From contig JANLTC010000126.1 in assembly GCA_031362725.1 (NCBI GenBank), positions 1 to 15,740 on the forward strand: DNA of 15,740 nt, read 5' to 3'. Below, piece by piece: positions 6,099-12,846 of the stretch. Position 1 is the stretch's first letter. The number at the start of each line of letters is the position of its first letter. The notes beneath the pieces were generated by a model, which saw nothing but the letters and a program-made list of their open reading frames with translations, ran no database searches and was not told where the DNA came from. The position numbers were made by a program, and so were the translations under genes. Source of the DNA: PR03 sp031362725 (GTDB lineage Bacteria > Myxococcota_A > UBA9160 > PR03).

Positions 6099-7097
6099 TC
6101 AGGCAGACGCTTCGAGCCGGACGCCGCAGACGGGCTCCGGCCGGTAGAACGCAGTCGCGCCCGCCGCGCGCAGCGCGGACTCGAGCGGCATCACATCGGC
6201 GTCGGTCCACAGCGCGACGATGGTGCCGCCGCCGCCGGCGCCCGCGAGTTTCGCGCCCTGCGCGCCCGCACCGAGCGCCGCTGCGATGAGGCGCTCGTTC
6301 GATTCGCCCGAACCGCCGAGGCCGCGCTGGATCGCGTGGTTCTCGTTCATCAGCGCGCCGAAGCGCGCCCACTCGGCGCGCAGCAGCGCGGTCTTGCCCT
6401 CGCCCGCGATCGCCGCGACGCGTTCGTACGCGCGCACGACTTCCGGTTCGCCGCGTTCCCAGCGCGCGCGAATCGGCGCGTGGACGGTGCCCGAGTGGTG
6501 CGAGACACCGGTGAACGCCAGCACGAACGGAAGCTGCGGCACATGCGGCGCGAGATCTTCCACGGTTGCGAACGGCTCGCCGGGCACCGCCTTGCCCCCG
6601 TCCTTCGCGCGCAGGTCGACGTAGCGCAGGCCGCCGAACGCACAGAGGTAGTGGTCGACCCAGCCGCACGCGATCCCGAGCAGCTCGCGCTCGGTTTGGC
6701 GCGAGCACTCGGCGAGTTCGTAGGGCGACGACACTTCGCCGCGCCACGCGGCGAGCGCGCGCAGCAGCGCGGCGAGCAGCGCCGTCGAACCGGCAAGGCC
6801 GCTGCCGAACGGAATCTCGGAGTCGTAGCTGATGCGCGCCTGCGGCCATTCGTGCTGTGCGGCGAGCGCGGCGCGCGCGATGTCGAAGGGATCGCCCTGG
6901 AGTCGCAGATCGTGCTTCGACGCAATGCCGAGCACGGCGCCACCCGTCGCGAGTTCGAGCCGCGCCGCATCGCGGATCTCGACGCGCGCCCGACACGGAA
7001 CTGCGCAGCCGAGCACCGCACCCCCGTAGAGATCGGACGGATTGCCGATCAGGTTGGCGCGCGCGGGCGCCGTCACGACGAGTTGCCGCGCGCTCAT
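6099..7097 (-). CDS. GHMP-family sugar kinase
   Basis: A 332-residue cytoplasmic kinase of the galactokinase/heptose kinase/mevalonate kinase superfamily. It phosphorylates a small sugar or alcohol with ATP. The N-terminal motif PARANLIGNPSDLYGG (11-26) is the substrate loop. IPFGSGLAGS (95-104) is the ATP-binding loop, and GWVDHYLCAFGG (145-156) carries Asp148 at the catalytic-base position. TGVSHHSGTVH (196-206) and KLAGAGGGG (283-291) are the later conserved loops. The set resembles sugar-1-kinases (glucuronokinase or heptose-7-phosphate kinase type) more than isoprenoid kinases, but the exact sugar cannot be named. The start overlaps the glycosidase stop (ATGA, 7094-7097). It has no good Shine-Dalgarno of its own, so translation is probably coupled. 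Its neighbour suggests the substrate is a sugar freed by that enzyme. Confidence 0.88.
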   Translation of the reverse strand: MSARQLVVTAPARANLIGNPSDLYGGAVLGCAVPCRARVEIRDAARLELATGGAVLGIASKHDLRLQGDPFDIARAALAAQHEWPQARISYDSEIPFGSGLAGSTALLAALLRALAAWRGEVSSPYELAECSRQTERELLGIACGWVDHYLCAFGGLRYVDLRAKDGGKAVPGEPFATVEDLAPHVPQLPFVLAFTGVSHHSGTVHAPIRARWERGEPEVVRAYERVAAIAGEGKTALLRAEWARFGALMNENHAIQRGLGGSGESNERLIAAALGAGAQGAKLAGAGGGGTIVALWTDADVMPLESALRAAGATAFYRPEPVCGVRLEASA

Positions 7098-9409
7098 CCG
7101 ACCGCGATCCGAAGCTGCGTCCAGCCGCAGGACGGAAGCGTGAGATCGAGATCGAAGCGGCCCGACGCGGCGTCCCAGGCGATCGCGATCGGATTTGCGC
7201 CGAACGGGTCGTGCGACCTTGCACGCGCCGGCGCGCCCGTCGCCCAGCCGGTGATGCGCACGCCTTCGCCCGCGGCGCCCAGCACGTCGATCGCGACGCC
7301 TTCGTCGGTCGCCCGGACATCGGCGATGCGTTTGTCACCGGCGGTCGCGTAGCGCCGCGCGTCGCCGACAATTGCGATCTCGCTGCCCCCGACGCGCGCG
7401 ATCGGACACAGTACGCGGTAGTCCCACGCGAGCGGATCAAGCGCGAGGTCGAAGCCGCCGTCTGCAGCGACCCGTTCCATGCGACCGCTGCGAAAGTCAT
7501 GGGCGAGCATCGCCACGACCGGCCGATCAGCGCCGAGATCGGCGAGGTCGACGCGGAACGCCAGCGGCTCCGTGACGCGCGAGGCGTGGAAGCTCGCCAG
7601 ATAGATCCACGTGCCCAGCGCGTGCGTCGAGTGGGTCGCACCGACGAGCGGCGCGTGCTCCAATACGGCGTGGGCGCGGAAGCAGCGATCGAGCGCGGCG
7701 ATCGGCGCGTCGGGTTTCACCAGCACGCCGTCGCTGCGGCAGGTACGCAGCACGAGATCGCGGTCGGTGCGGCCGACGCGATCGCCGAGGCCGACCGGGC
7801 CGGCGGAGAGCGACGCGAGCAGCGCTTCGGCTTCGGCGTGCGGATCGCCGTCGCGCGGGCCGTCGCCATCGCGGAAGCTGAGGAACACATCCTTGAACGG
7901 GTTGAGGCCGAGCGCGCGCGCCAGCGCGTTGCCGTACAGGAACCAGGACCAGAGCGCGCCGCTCCCGATCACGTACTTGTAGTCGCCGCTGGTGCGGATC
8001 GATGTGACGTTGCGCAGCGTCACGCTCTGGAACGCGTCCGCCGGCGATGCCATGCACCATTGCAACGTGAGACCCTGCTCGCCCGCCGCAGCGTCGAGTC
8101 CCTCCTGCCAGGCGCGCGCACGACCAGGCGCTTCGCGCAAGCCGCGCACGCCGAGGAAGCACTCGATCAACCAGTCGTGCTCGAAGGTCAGGGCACCCCA
8201 GCTCGCCGCCTGGTGCAGCAGTTTGGCGTAGAGGGAAGCGTCCTTTGGGTGTGCGCGATCACCGTCGTACCAGGCGTCGTGCGTCGCGAAATACGGCGAG
8301 GCGCTCGAGAAGTGGCGGCAATGCGTGGCGAGCGGCGGATCGCCGAGCGCTTCGCGCAACGCAGGGATGCCGTCGGGGAGGATGTCGGGACGCGCGTCCC
8401 AGGTCATCAAGCCCGTCGGCGGTACGGAGATGTCGGGATCGTCGAAGGGCCGCAGCTTCTCGTGCGGATAGAACCACGAGTCGAGTTGGAAGACGCGGAC
8501 CGGAACCTGCTCCTTGCGCAGCGACGCAGCAGTTGCCCGCAACGTCGGTGTGACACCGCCGAGTCCCGGCTCGCTGCGATACCAGTAGGCGGCGCCGTTG
8601 TCGGTCCAGTACGAGAGCTTGCCGCCGAGTTCATCGGCGTAGCGACCGGGACGAACGGTGCGATGGCGCGCGCGCAGGAATCCCGCCCAGGCATCGAGAC
8701 ACGCACGCGGACCGCTGCCCGCCCATACCGCCAGCTCGCTTGCGAAACCGGCGGGAATCTCGTCGAGGTCGCCGTGCCAGCCGCAGCGCACGCCGCTCGC
8801 TGCCGCTTCGGTGTTGCGCGGTACCGCGATCACCTGCTCATGGAACGCATCGAGTGGCGCGAGCATCAGCGTGCGGCCGTCTGGCGCGAGGAAGAAGAGC
8901 GGCTCGACCACCGCGGGTCGGAACGGCAGCAGGAAGAAGTTCGCGCACGACGCATCCGCGGCCGTCGGCATTGCGAATTCGGTGTACTGGTGACCGAACG
9001 CACGTGCGCCCTCCGGCAAGCCGTTCGCACCGCGTAGCTCGGGTCGCAGCCACGGCCACGCGACGCTCGGAGCATCGAAGACGCGCGTCGCGATACCGCG
9101 CAACGGGCCACTCGCCTCGAGTCGGAACACCAGCACGGATGCGTCGCGGTAGGCGCGCACGCTGGTTCGGAACGGCAGTGAGGATTCGCTCCACCTGACG
9201 TCGAGCGCGTCGAAGTCGCCGAGATCGTCGCGGCCGCTGCTCTGCTCGTGCGCTGCGACGTGCGGCTCGCGGATCGATCCGCCCTGCGCAACGCGGAGGG
9301 CGATCGCGCCGAGCCAATCGGGTTCGCCCCACGCGACGCGTAGCGAGGCATCCCGCGCGACCTCGATGGCGAGACCGTCCCGGGCAGCGAGGCGAACCGA
9401 ATCGGGCAC
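7094..9409 (-). CDS. GH36/raffinose-synthase-like putative glycoside hydrolase
   Basis: A 771-residue protein with no signal peptide or membrane segment, so probably cytoplasmic. The N-terminal half (about 1-250) looks like a beta-sandwich domain. A barrel-like part then begins with GKLSYWTDNGAAYWY (about 262-276) and VRVFQLDSWFYP (about 304-315), which resembles the QLDDGW strand of clan GH-D. LTFEHDWL (Asp near 411) sits where the GH36 nucleophile is expected, and SIRTSGDYK (Asp near 477) where raffinose-synthase-type enzymes have the acid/base. A C-terminal beta domain ends the protein. Alpha-galactosidase-like cleavage is the most likely reaction, with an unknown sugar. The frame is open far upstream, but that part lies under the opposite gene. 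The GTG at 9409 is chosen because GGAGG (9414-9418) precedes it by four bases. Confidence 0.7.
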   Translation of the reverse strand: MPDSVRLAARDGLAIEVARDASLRVAWGEPDWLGAIALRVAQGGSIREPHVAAHEQSSGRDDLGDFDALDVRWSESSLPFRTSVRAYRDASVLVFRLEASGPLRGIATRVFDAPSVAWPWLRPELRGANGLPEGARAFGHQYTEFAMPTAADASCANFFLLPFRPAVVEPLFFLAPDGRTLMLAPLDAFHEQVIAVPRNTEAAASGVRCGWHGDLDEIPAGFASELAVWAGSGPRACLDAWAGFLRARHRTVRPGRYADELGGKLSYWTDNGAAYWYRSEPGLGGVTPTLRATAASLRKEQVPVRVFQLDSWFYPHEKLRPFDDPDISVPPTGLMTWDARPDILPDGIPALREALGDPPLATHCRHFSSASPYFATHDAWYDGDRAHPKDASLYAKLLHQAASWGALTFEHDWLIECFLGVRGLREAPGRARAWQEGLDAAAGEQGLTLQWCMASPADAFQSVTLRNVTSIRTSGDYKYVIGSGALWSWFLYGNALARALGLNPFKDVFLSFRDGDGPRDGDPHAEAEALLASLSAGPVGLGDRVGRTDRDLVLRTCRSDGVLVKPDAPIAALDRCFRAHAVLEHAPLVGATHSTHALGTWIYLASFHASRVTEPLAFRVDLADLGADRPVVAMLAHDFRSGRMERVAADGGFDLALDPLAWDYRVLCPIARVGGSEIAIVGDARRYATAGDKRIADVRATDEGVAIDVLGAAGEGVRITGWATGAPARARSHDPFGANPIAIAWDAASGRFDLDLTLPSCGWTQLRIAVG

Positions 9410-9413
9410 GCAA

Positions 9414-9418
9414 CCTCC
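9414..9418 (-). promoter_or_regulatory. Shine-Dalgarno deciding the GTG start at 9409
   Basis: GGAGG on the minus strand, four bases before GTG. It is the only good ribosome site near the beginning of the conserved protein, and it excludes the much longer open frame that continues into the opposite gene. Confidence 0.7.
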
Positions 9419-9556
9419 ACACACGAACTCCCGTCGCAGCGCCGCGCGGGGGTGGCATCGTAGCCGATGAACCCCGCTCGCCTGCGGCTCGCTCGGCGCT
9501 CCGCTTGCGGGTTGCGCGTCAGCCGCCTTGCGCCACGATCGCGGTATCGTGCCGCG
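9419..9556. promoter_or_regulatory. Divergent intergenic region with small palindromes
   Basis: This gap separates two divergent genes and should hold both promoters. Short hairpin-forming words are present: CCGC..GCGG pairs within 9475-9511, and CACGAT-CGCGGT-ATCGTG at 9534-9551, ending five bases before the plus-strand ATG. TATCGT (9545-9550) is a four-of-six -10 match that would place transcription start near the ATG itself. No Shine-Dalgarno is seen there, so a leaderless message is possible. No convincing -35 box was found. Confidence 0.3.
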
Positions 9557-10423
9557 ATGGCCCTCTACTTCGCGTACGGATCGAACATGGCGAGCGCGCG
9601 TCTGCACGAGCGCGCACCCTCGGCGCGCGCACTCGGCGCCGCGCTGCTTCCCGGCTATGCGTGGCGCTGCAACAAGCCGAGCGCGGATGGGGCCGCGCGC
9701 GCGAACCTCGTGCCGGTGAGCGAAGCGGAGACGTGGGGCGTGCTCTATGAGATCCATTCGAGCGACTGGGAAGCGCTCGACCGCGCCGAGGGCGGCTCCG
9801 AGCGCATCGTCGTCGAAGTGGTGCGCGACGGCATCCGCGGCGTTGCAGAGACCTACGTCGCAAGTCGCGTTGCGGAAGCCGGGTCGCCCGCTTCCTGGTA
9901 TCTGGGGCTGGTCGCGGCGGGTGCGCGCGAGCACGCGTTGCCGCCCGCCTGGATCGAGTCGATCGAGGCGCTCGCGCCGCAATCCGAAGCGGTTGCCGGC
10001 GAGCGCATCGCGTTCGATGACCCCGCCAACCGATGCTTCGGCTGCAGCCCGCACAACGCGCGCGGTCTGCAACTCGCCTTCACGAAGGTCGATCGCGGCG
10101 TGGTCGAGGCACGCTACGTCGCCGCACCCGAGCTGTGCGGGATGGACGGCATCGTCCACGGCGGCGTGCAGGCCGCGATTCTCGACGAGGCGATGGGCTT
10201 CGCCGTCCATGCGGCGTTCGAGACTCGCGACGAGGCGAACGCTGCCACGATCGAGCTGAACCTCAGGTACCTGCGGCCGACGCCGACCGGTGAAGAGCTG
10301 CTGGTGCGCGCACGTTTCGTCCGCGCCGAAGCGCGCGACGTCTGGGTGGCCGGCGAGATTCGCGATGCCGAGGGCACGCTGTGCACCGAGGCCGAGTCGC
10401 GCTGGCGGCGCCTGCGCGCCTAG
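9557..10423 (+). CDS. Gamma-glutamylcyclotransferase-hotdog thioesterase fusion
   Basis: A 288-residue cytoplasmic protein with two domains. Residues 1-145 are a GGCT/AIG2-type domain: YFAYGSNM (4-11) is the substrate loop and Glu78 in LDRAEGG matches the catalytic acid. Such enzymes release 5-oxoproline from gamma-glutamyl amines or peptides. Residues 150-288 are a PaaI-like hotdog domain: NRCFGCSPHNARGL (158-171), then GIVHGGVQAAILDEAMG (198-214) with the HGG turn and the Asp210/Glu211 pair on the long helix, as in acyl-CoA thioesterases. The ATG at 9557 directly precedes the YGSN motif; the frame opens earlier (9467) but those residues look non-coding. The fusion is uncommon in my knowledge. 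The joint role is unknown; one idea is a substrate bearing both a gamma-glutamyl and a thioester group. Confidence 0.82.
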   Translation: MALYFAYGSNMASARLHERAPSARALGAALLPGYAWRCNKPSADGAARANLVPVSEAETWGVLYEIHSSDWEALDRAEGGSERIVVEVVRDGIRGVAETYVASRVAEAGSPASWYLGLVAAGAREHALPPAWIESIEALAPQSEAVAGERIAFDDPANRCFGCSPHNARGLQLAFTKVDRGVVEARYVAAPELCGMDGIVHGGVQAAILDEAMGFAVHAAFETRDEANAATIELNLRYLRPTPTGEELLVRARFVRAEARDVWVAGEIRDAEGTLCTEAESRWRRLRA

Positions 10424-10450
10424 CCGCGGGCCAACCCCGAAACCCCACCC

Positions 10451-10485
10451 TCCCGCGCAGCGAGCCAACGCCGAGCGGCGAGACC
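10451..10485. repeat. Direct repeat, copy 1
   Basis: This 35-base segment matches 10496-10530 at 31 of 35 positions; the differing positions are 8, 21, 33 and 34 of the copy. The shared core is AGCGAGCCAACG followed by CGAGCGGCGAG. It lies between convergent genes (stops at 10423 and 10533) and may be a member of a dispersed intergenic repeat family. Confidence 0.7.
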
Positions 10486-10495
10486 TAGAGGCCTT

Positions 10496-10530
10496 TCCCG
10501 CGTAGCGAGCCAACGGCGAGCGGCGAGGTC
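10496..10530. repeat. Direct repeat, copy 2
   Basis: Second copy, with a period of 45 bases from copy 1. It ends two bases before the egtD stop codon. Both copies are transcribed in the 3' tails of the convergent genes, so a role in transcript ends is possible. No clear terminator stem was found in 10424-10532. Confidence 0.7.
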
Positions 10531-10532
10531 CA

Positions 10533-11495
10533 TCAAGCTTGCGTCAGGTACTGCACGCTGAAGCGCTGGCGCTCGTCCATCCACACCTCGCGCACCGCAA
10601 GGCCCACGCCCGCTGCGAGTACGGCGAAGTTTGCGACGTCATACTTGTACGAGTTCTCGGTATGGATCGTCTCGCCCGCTGCGAACCAGAACGGACGGCC
10701 CGCCACGCGCACCGTCTGCGCAAGGCTGCTGACCAGGTGCATCTCGACGCGTCCGGCGCTCTCGTCATAGCGCGCGTGGTGGCGGAACCGGGCCAGATCG
10801 AAGTTCCCACCCAGTTCGCGGTTGATGCGCACCAGCAGGTTCTGGTTGAAGGCAGCCGTGACGCCCGCGGTGTCATCGTACGCGCGCTCGAGCGTCGCGC
10901 GTTCCTTCTTCAAATCGACGCCGATCAGCAAGGCGCCGCACGGGCCTGCGACGCGCGCCATGCGCGCAAGGAAGCGCTGCGCCTGCGGCGGCGTGAAGTT
11001 CCCGATCGTCGAGCCCGGGAAGTAGACTCCGCGACGCACCGGTGTGACGCTCGGTCGAGGCAACTCGAACGGTTCCGTGTAGTCGGCGCAAACCGGCAGC
11101 ACTTCGATCCCCGGATACGCAGCCGCGAGAGCGCGCGCCGATTCCGCAAGCGCTTCCCGCGAGATGTCGATGGGGACGTATCCGGCAGCATCGGGGAGAC
11201 GGTCCAGCAGCAGCCGCGTCTTGCGCGAAGAGCCACTGCCGTACTCGACCAGCAGACAGCGCGCGCCCAGTAGTGCCGCCATCGCGGACGCGTGCTTCTC
11301 CATGATCGAAAGCTCGGTGCGCGTCGGGTAGTACTCGGGCAGATCGCAGATCGACTCGAAGAGCGCGGAACCGCGTTCATCGTAGAAATACTTGCAGGGC
11401 AGCGTCTTCTGCGGGTGCGAGAGACCCGTCCAGACTTCGTCGCGGAACTGCGAGACGTCGGGGCCGATGTCGTGAAGGGCAACCGGTGCGCTCAT
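10533..11495 (-). CDS. egtD: L-histidine N-alpha-methyltransferase EgtD
   Basis: A 320-residue enzyme, the usual length. It transfers three methyl groups from SAM to histidine to make hercynine, the first step of ergothioneine synthesis. Seen motifs: KYFYDERGSALFE (35-47), EYYPTRTE (54-61), VEYGSGSSRKTRLL (83-96, SAM site), YFPGSTIGNF (158-167, with Asn166 at the histidine-binding position known from mycobacterial EgtD), AFNQNLLVRIN (215-225) and ETIHTENSYKY (275-285), whose Glu280 and Ser282 match the pair that holds the histidine imidazole. The ATG at 11495 forms an ATGA overlap with egtB and has GAGG (11504-11507) eight bases ahead. The frame is open further up, but that would mean a long overlap. 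It is cytoplasmic and translated together with egtB. Confidence 0.96.
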   Translation of the reverse strand: MSAPVALHDIGPDVSQFRDEVWTGLSHPQKTLPCKYFYDERGSALFESICDLPEYYPTRTELSIMEKHASAMAALLGARCLLVEYGSGSSRKTRLLLDRLPDAAGYVPIDISREALAESARALAAAYPGIEVLPVCADYTEPFELPRPSVTPVRRGVYFPGSTIGNFTPPQAQRFLARMARVAGPCGALLIGVDLKKERATLERAYDDTAGVTAAFNQNLLVRINRELGGNFDLARFRHHARYDESAGRVEMHLVSSLAQTVRVAGRPFWFAAGETIHTENSYKYDVANFAVLAAGVGLAVREVWMDERQRFSVQYLTQA

Positions 11496-12763
11496 CGAGG
11501 ATCCCTCGCCAATCGCAATCCGCTCCACTGCCAGCGGGCAGCGGGCGGAAAGAAATTCCGGTAGGTGGCGCGCACGTGATCGCGGGGCGTCGCGCAGGAG
11601 CCGCCGCGCAACACGAACTGGTTACACATGAACTTACCGTTGTACTCGCCGATCGCACCGGCGGCTGGGCGAAAGCCCGGGTACGCGACGTACGGGCTCT
11701 GCGTCCACTCCCACACGTCGCCAAAGAGTTGTGACAGGCCGTCGACGGTCGCTTCGATCAGCGGCACGGGATGGAGCGAATCGCTCTCGACCAGATTGCC
11801 CGCGACCACTGCGCCGGTTGCTGCGATCTCCCATTCCGCTTCGCTCGGCAAGCGCGCATCCGACCAACGCGCGAACGCGTCGGCCTCGTAGAAGCTGACG
11901 TGCGAGACCGGCGCCGCGAGATCGAGCGGGCGCAGTCCGCCGAGCGTGAACTCGCACCACGCACCGTCGCGCAATTCCCAGTAGCCCGGCGCGTTCCAGC
12001 CTTCGCTGCGCAGCGTCGTGAAGCCGTCCGAGAGCCACCACGCTGGATCGGCGTAGGCGCCAGACAGGGCGAACGCGAGGAACTCGCCATTCGTGACCAA
12101 TCGCGATGCGATCTCGAACGCGGGCACCAGCACCGGGTGGCGCGGCCCCTCGTTGTCGAAATGGAAATGCGGACCATCCGTGCCGAGTTCGCGAAGCGCC
12201 GTCTCGAAGCGATGCCAGCGCAGCGGCGTCGTTTCGACGCAGCTCGACGCGTGCACGAGATCGCCGCGATAGGCGGGTCGCAGCGGATTCGAGGCGAGCA
12301 GGTGCTTGGCATCGGTGAGCAGCAGCTCCTGGTGCTGCTGTTCGTGGTGCAGGCCCAGCTCGATCACCGCAAGCGCATCGTCGGCGCGCTCCTTCGCGAG
12401 CACTTCGAGGACGTGCCGATCGACGTGCGCTCGATACGCGAGCACCTCGGCGAGCGGCGGTCGCGTCAGCATGCCTCGCTGCGATCGCGGGTGCTGCTCG
12501 CCGACGCCGTTGTAGTAGGAATTGAAGAGCACGCGGAATTCGGGGTGGAAGGCGCGGTAGCCCGGCAGCAGGCGTTCGAGGACGAAGGTCTCGAAGAACC
12601 AACTCGTATGCGCGAGATGCCACTTCGTCGGGCTCGCGTCCGGCATCGATTGCACGCAGCAATCTTCCGCGGAGAGCGGAGCCGCGATCCGTTCCGTCTG
12701 GGCTCTCACACGTGCGTATGCACGCGGGGAAAGCGCCTCGAACGAGGCGTGATCATTCTGCAT
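11492..12763 (-). CDS. egtB: Ergothioneine sulfoxide synthase EgtB
   Basis: A 423-residue non-heme iron enzyme. It joins hercynine to a thiol (gamma-glutamyl-cysteine or cysteine) with O2 to form the sulfoxide precursor of ergothioneine. The N-terminal DinB-like domain holds KWHLAHTSWFFE (47-58) with His52, and LHHEQQHQEL (138-147) with His140 and His144, the three iron ligands of the family. The C-terminal FGE-sulfatase domain (about 200-420) shows FGDVWEWTQSPY, FVLRGGSCATP and RNFFPPAARWQWSGLRLARD. The ATG at 12763 has GGAGG (12771-12775) seven bases ahead. The frame is open upstream, but that part lacks family similarity. No egtA, egtC or egtE gene is in the window, which agrees with, but does not prove, direct use of cysteine as in type II EgtB. 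The stop overlaps the egtD start. Confidence 0.95.
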   Translation of the reverse strand: MQNDHASFEALSPRAYARVRAQTERIAAPLSAEDCCVQSMPDASPTKWHLAHTSWFFETFVLERLLPGYRAFHPEFRVLFNSYYNGVGEQHPRSQRGMLTRPPLAEVLAYRAHVDRHVLEVLAKERADDALAVIELGLHHEQQHQELLLTDAKHLLASNPLRPAYRGDLVHASSCVETTPLRWHRFETALRELGTDGPHFHFDNEGPRHPVLVPAFEIASRLVTNGEFLAFALSGAYADPAWWLSDGFTTLRSEGWNAPGYWELRDGAWCEFTLGGLRPLDLAAPVSHVSFYEADAFARWSDARLPSEAEWEIAATGAVVAGNLVESDSLHPVPLIEATVDGLSQLFGDVWEWTQSPYVAYPGFRPAAGAIGEYNGKFMCNQFVLRGGSCATPRDHVRATYRNFFPPAARWQWSGLRLARDPR

Positions 12764-12767
12764 GGAG

Positions 12768-12791
12768 CCCCCTCCGGCCCCCCTTCCCCCC
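12768..12791 (-). promoter_or_regulatory. G-rich egtB leader over the ribosome site
   Basis: On the mRNA strand the leader contains runs of six, six, two and five G residues within 24 bases, ending five bases before the egtB ATG and including its GGAGG. Such a run set could fold as a two-quartet, or bulged, RNA G-quadruplex that hides the ribosome site. Folding is inferred only from the run pattern. Confidence 0.35.
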
Positions 12792-12846
12792 AGAGCGAAT
12801 CGCTTGACGGCATCGGTCAGATGCCGAAACGCGACGAGCGTAGCAG

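Noticed and set aside
5388..9037. Very long plus-strand open frames over the crotonase, kinase and glycosidase genes
   Set aside because: Arginine-rich, low-complexity translations typical of antisense frames in G+C-rich DNA; the minus-strand proteins have clear family motifs.
9410..10513. In-frame minus-strand extension of the glycosidase to more than 1,100 residues
   Set aside because: The extra part lies antisense to the well-supported GGCT-hotdog gene, and a GTG with GGAGG at 9409 marks the real start.
10533..11528. Longer egtD start at 11528
   Set aside because: The ATG at 11495 gives the normal 320 residues, has a good ribosome site and forms the ATGA overlap with egtB.
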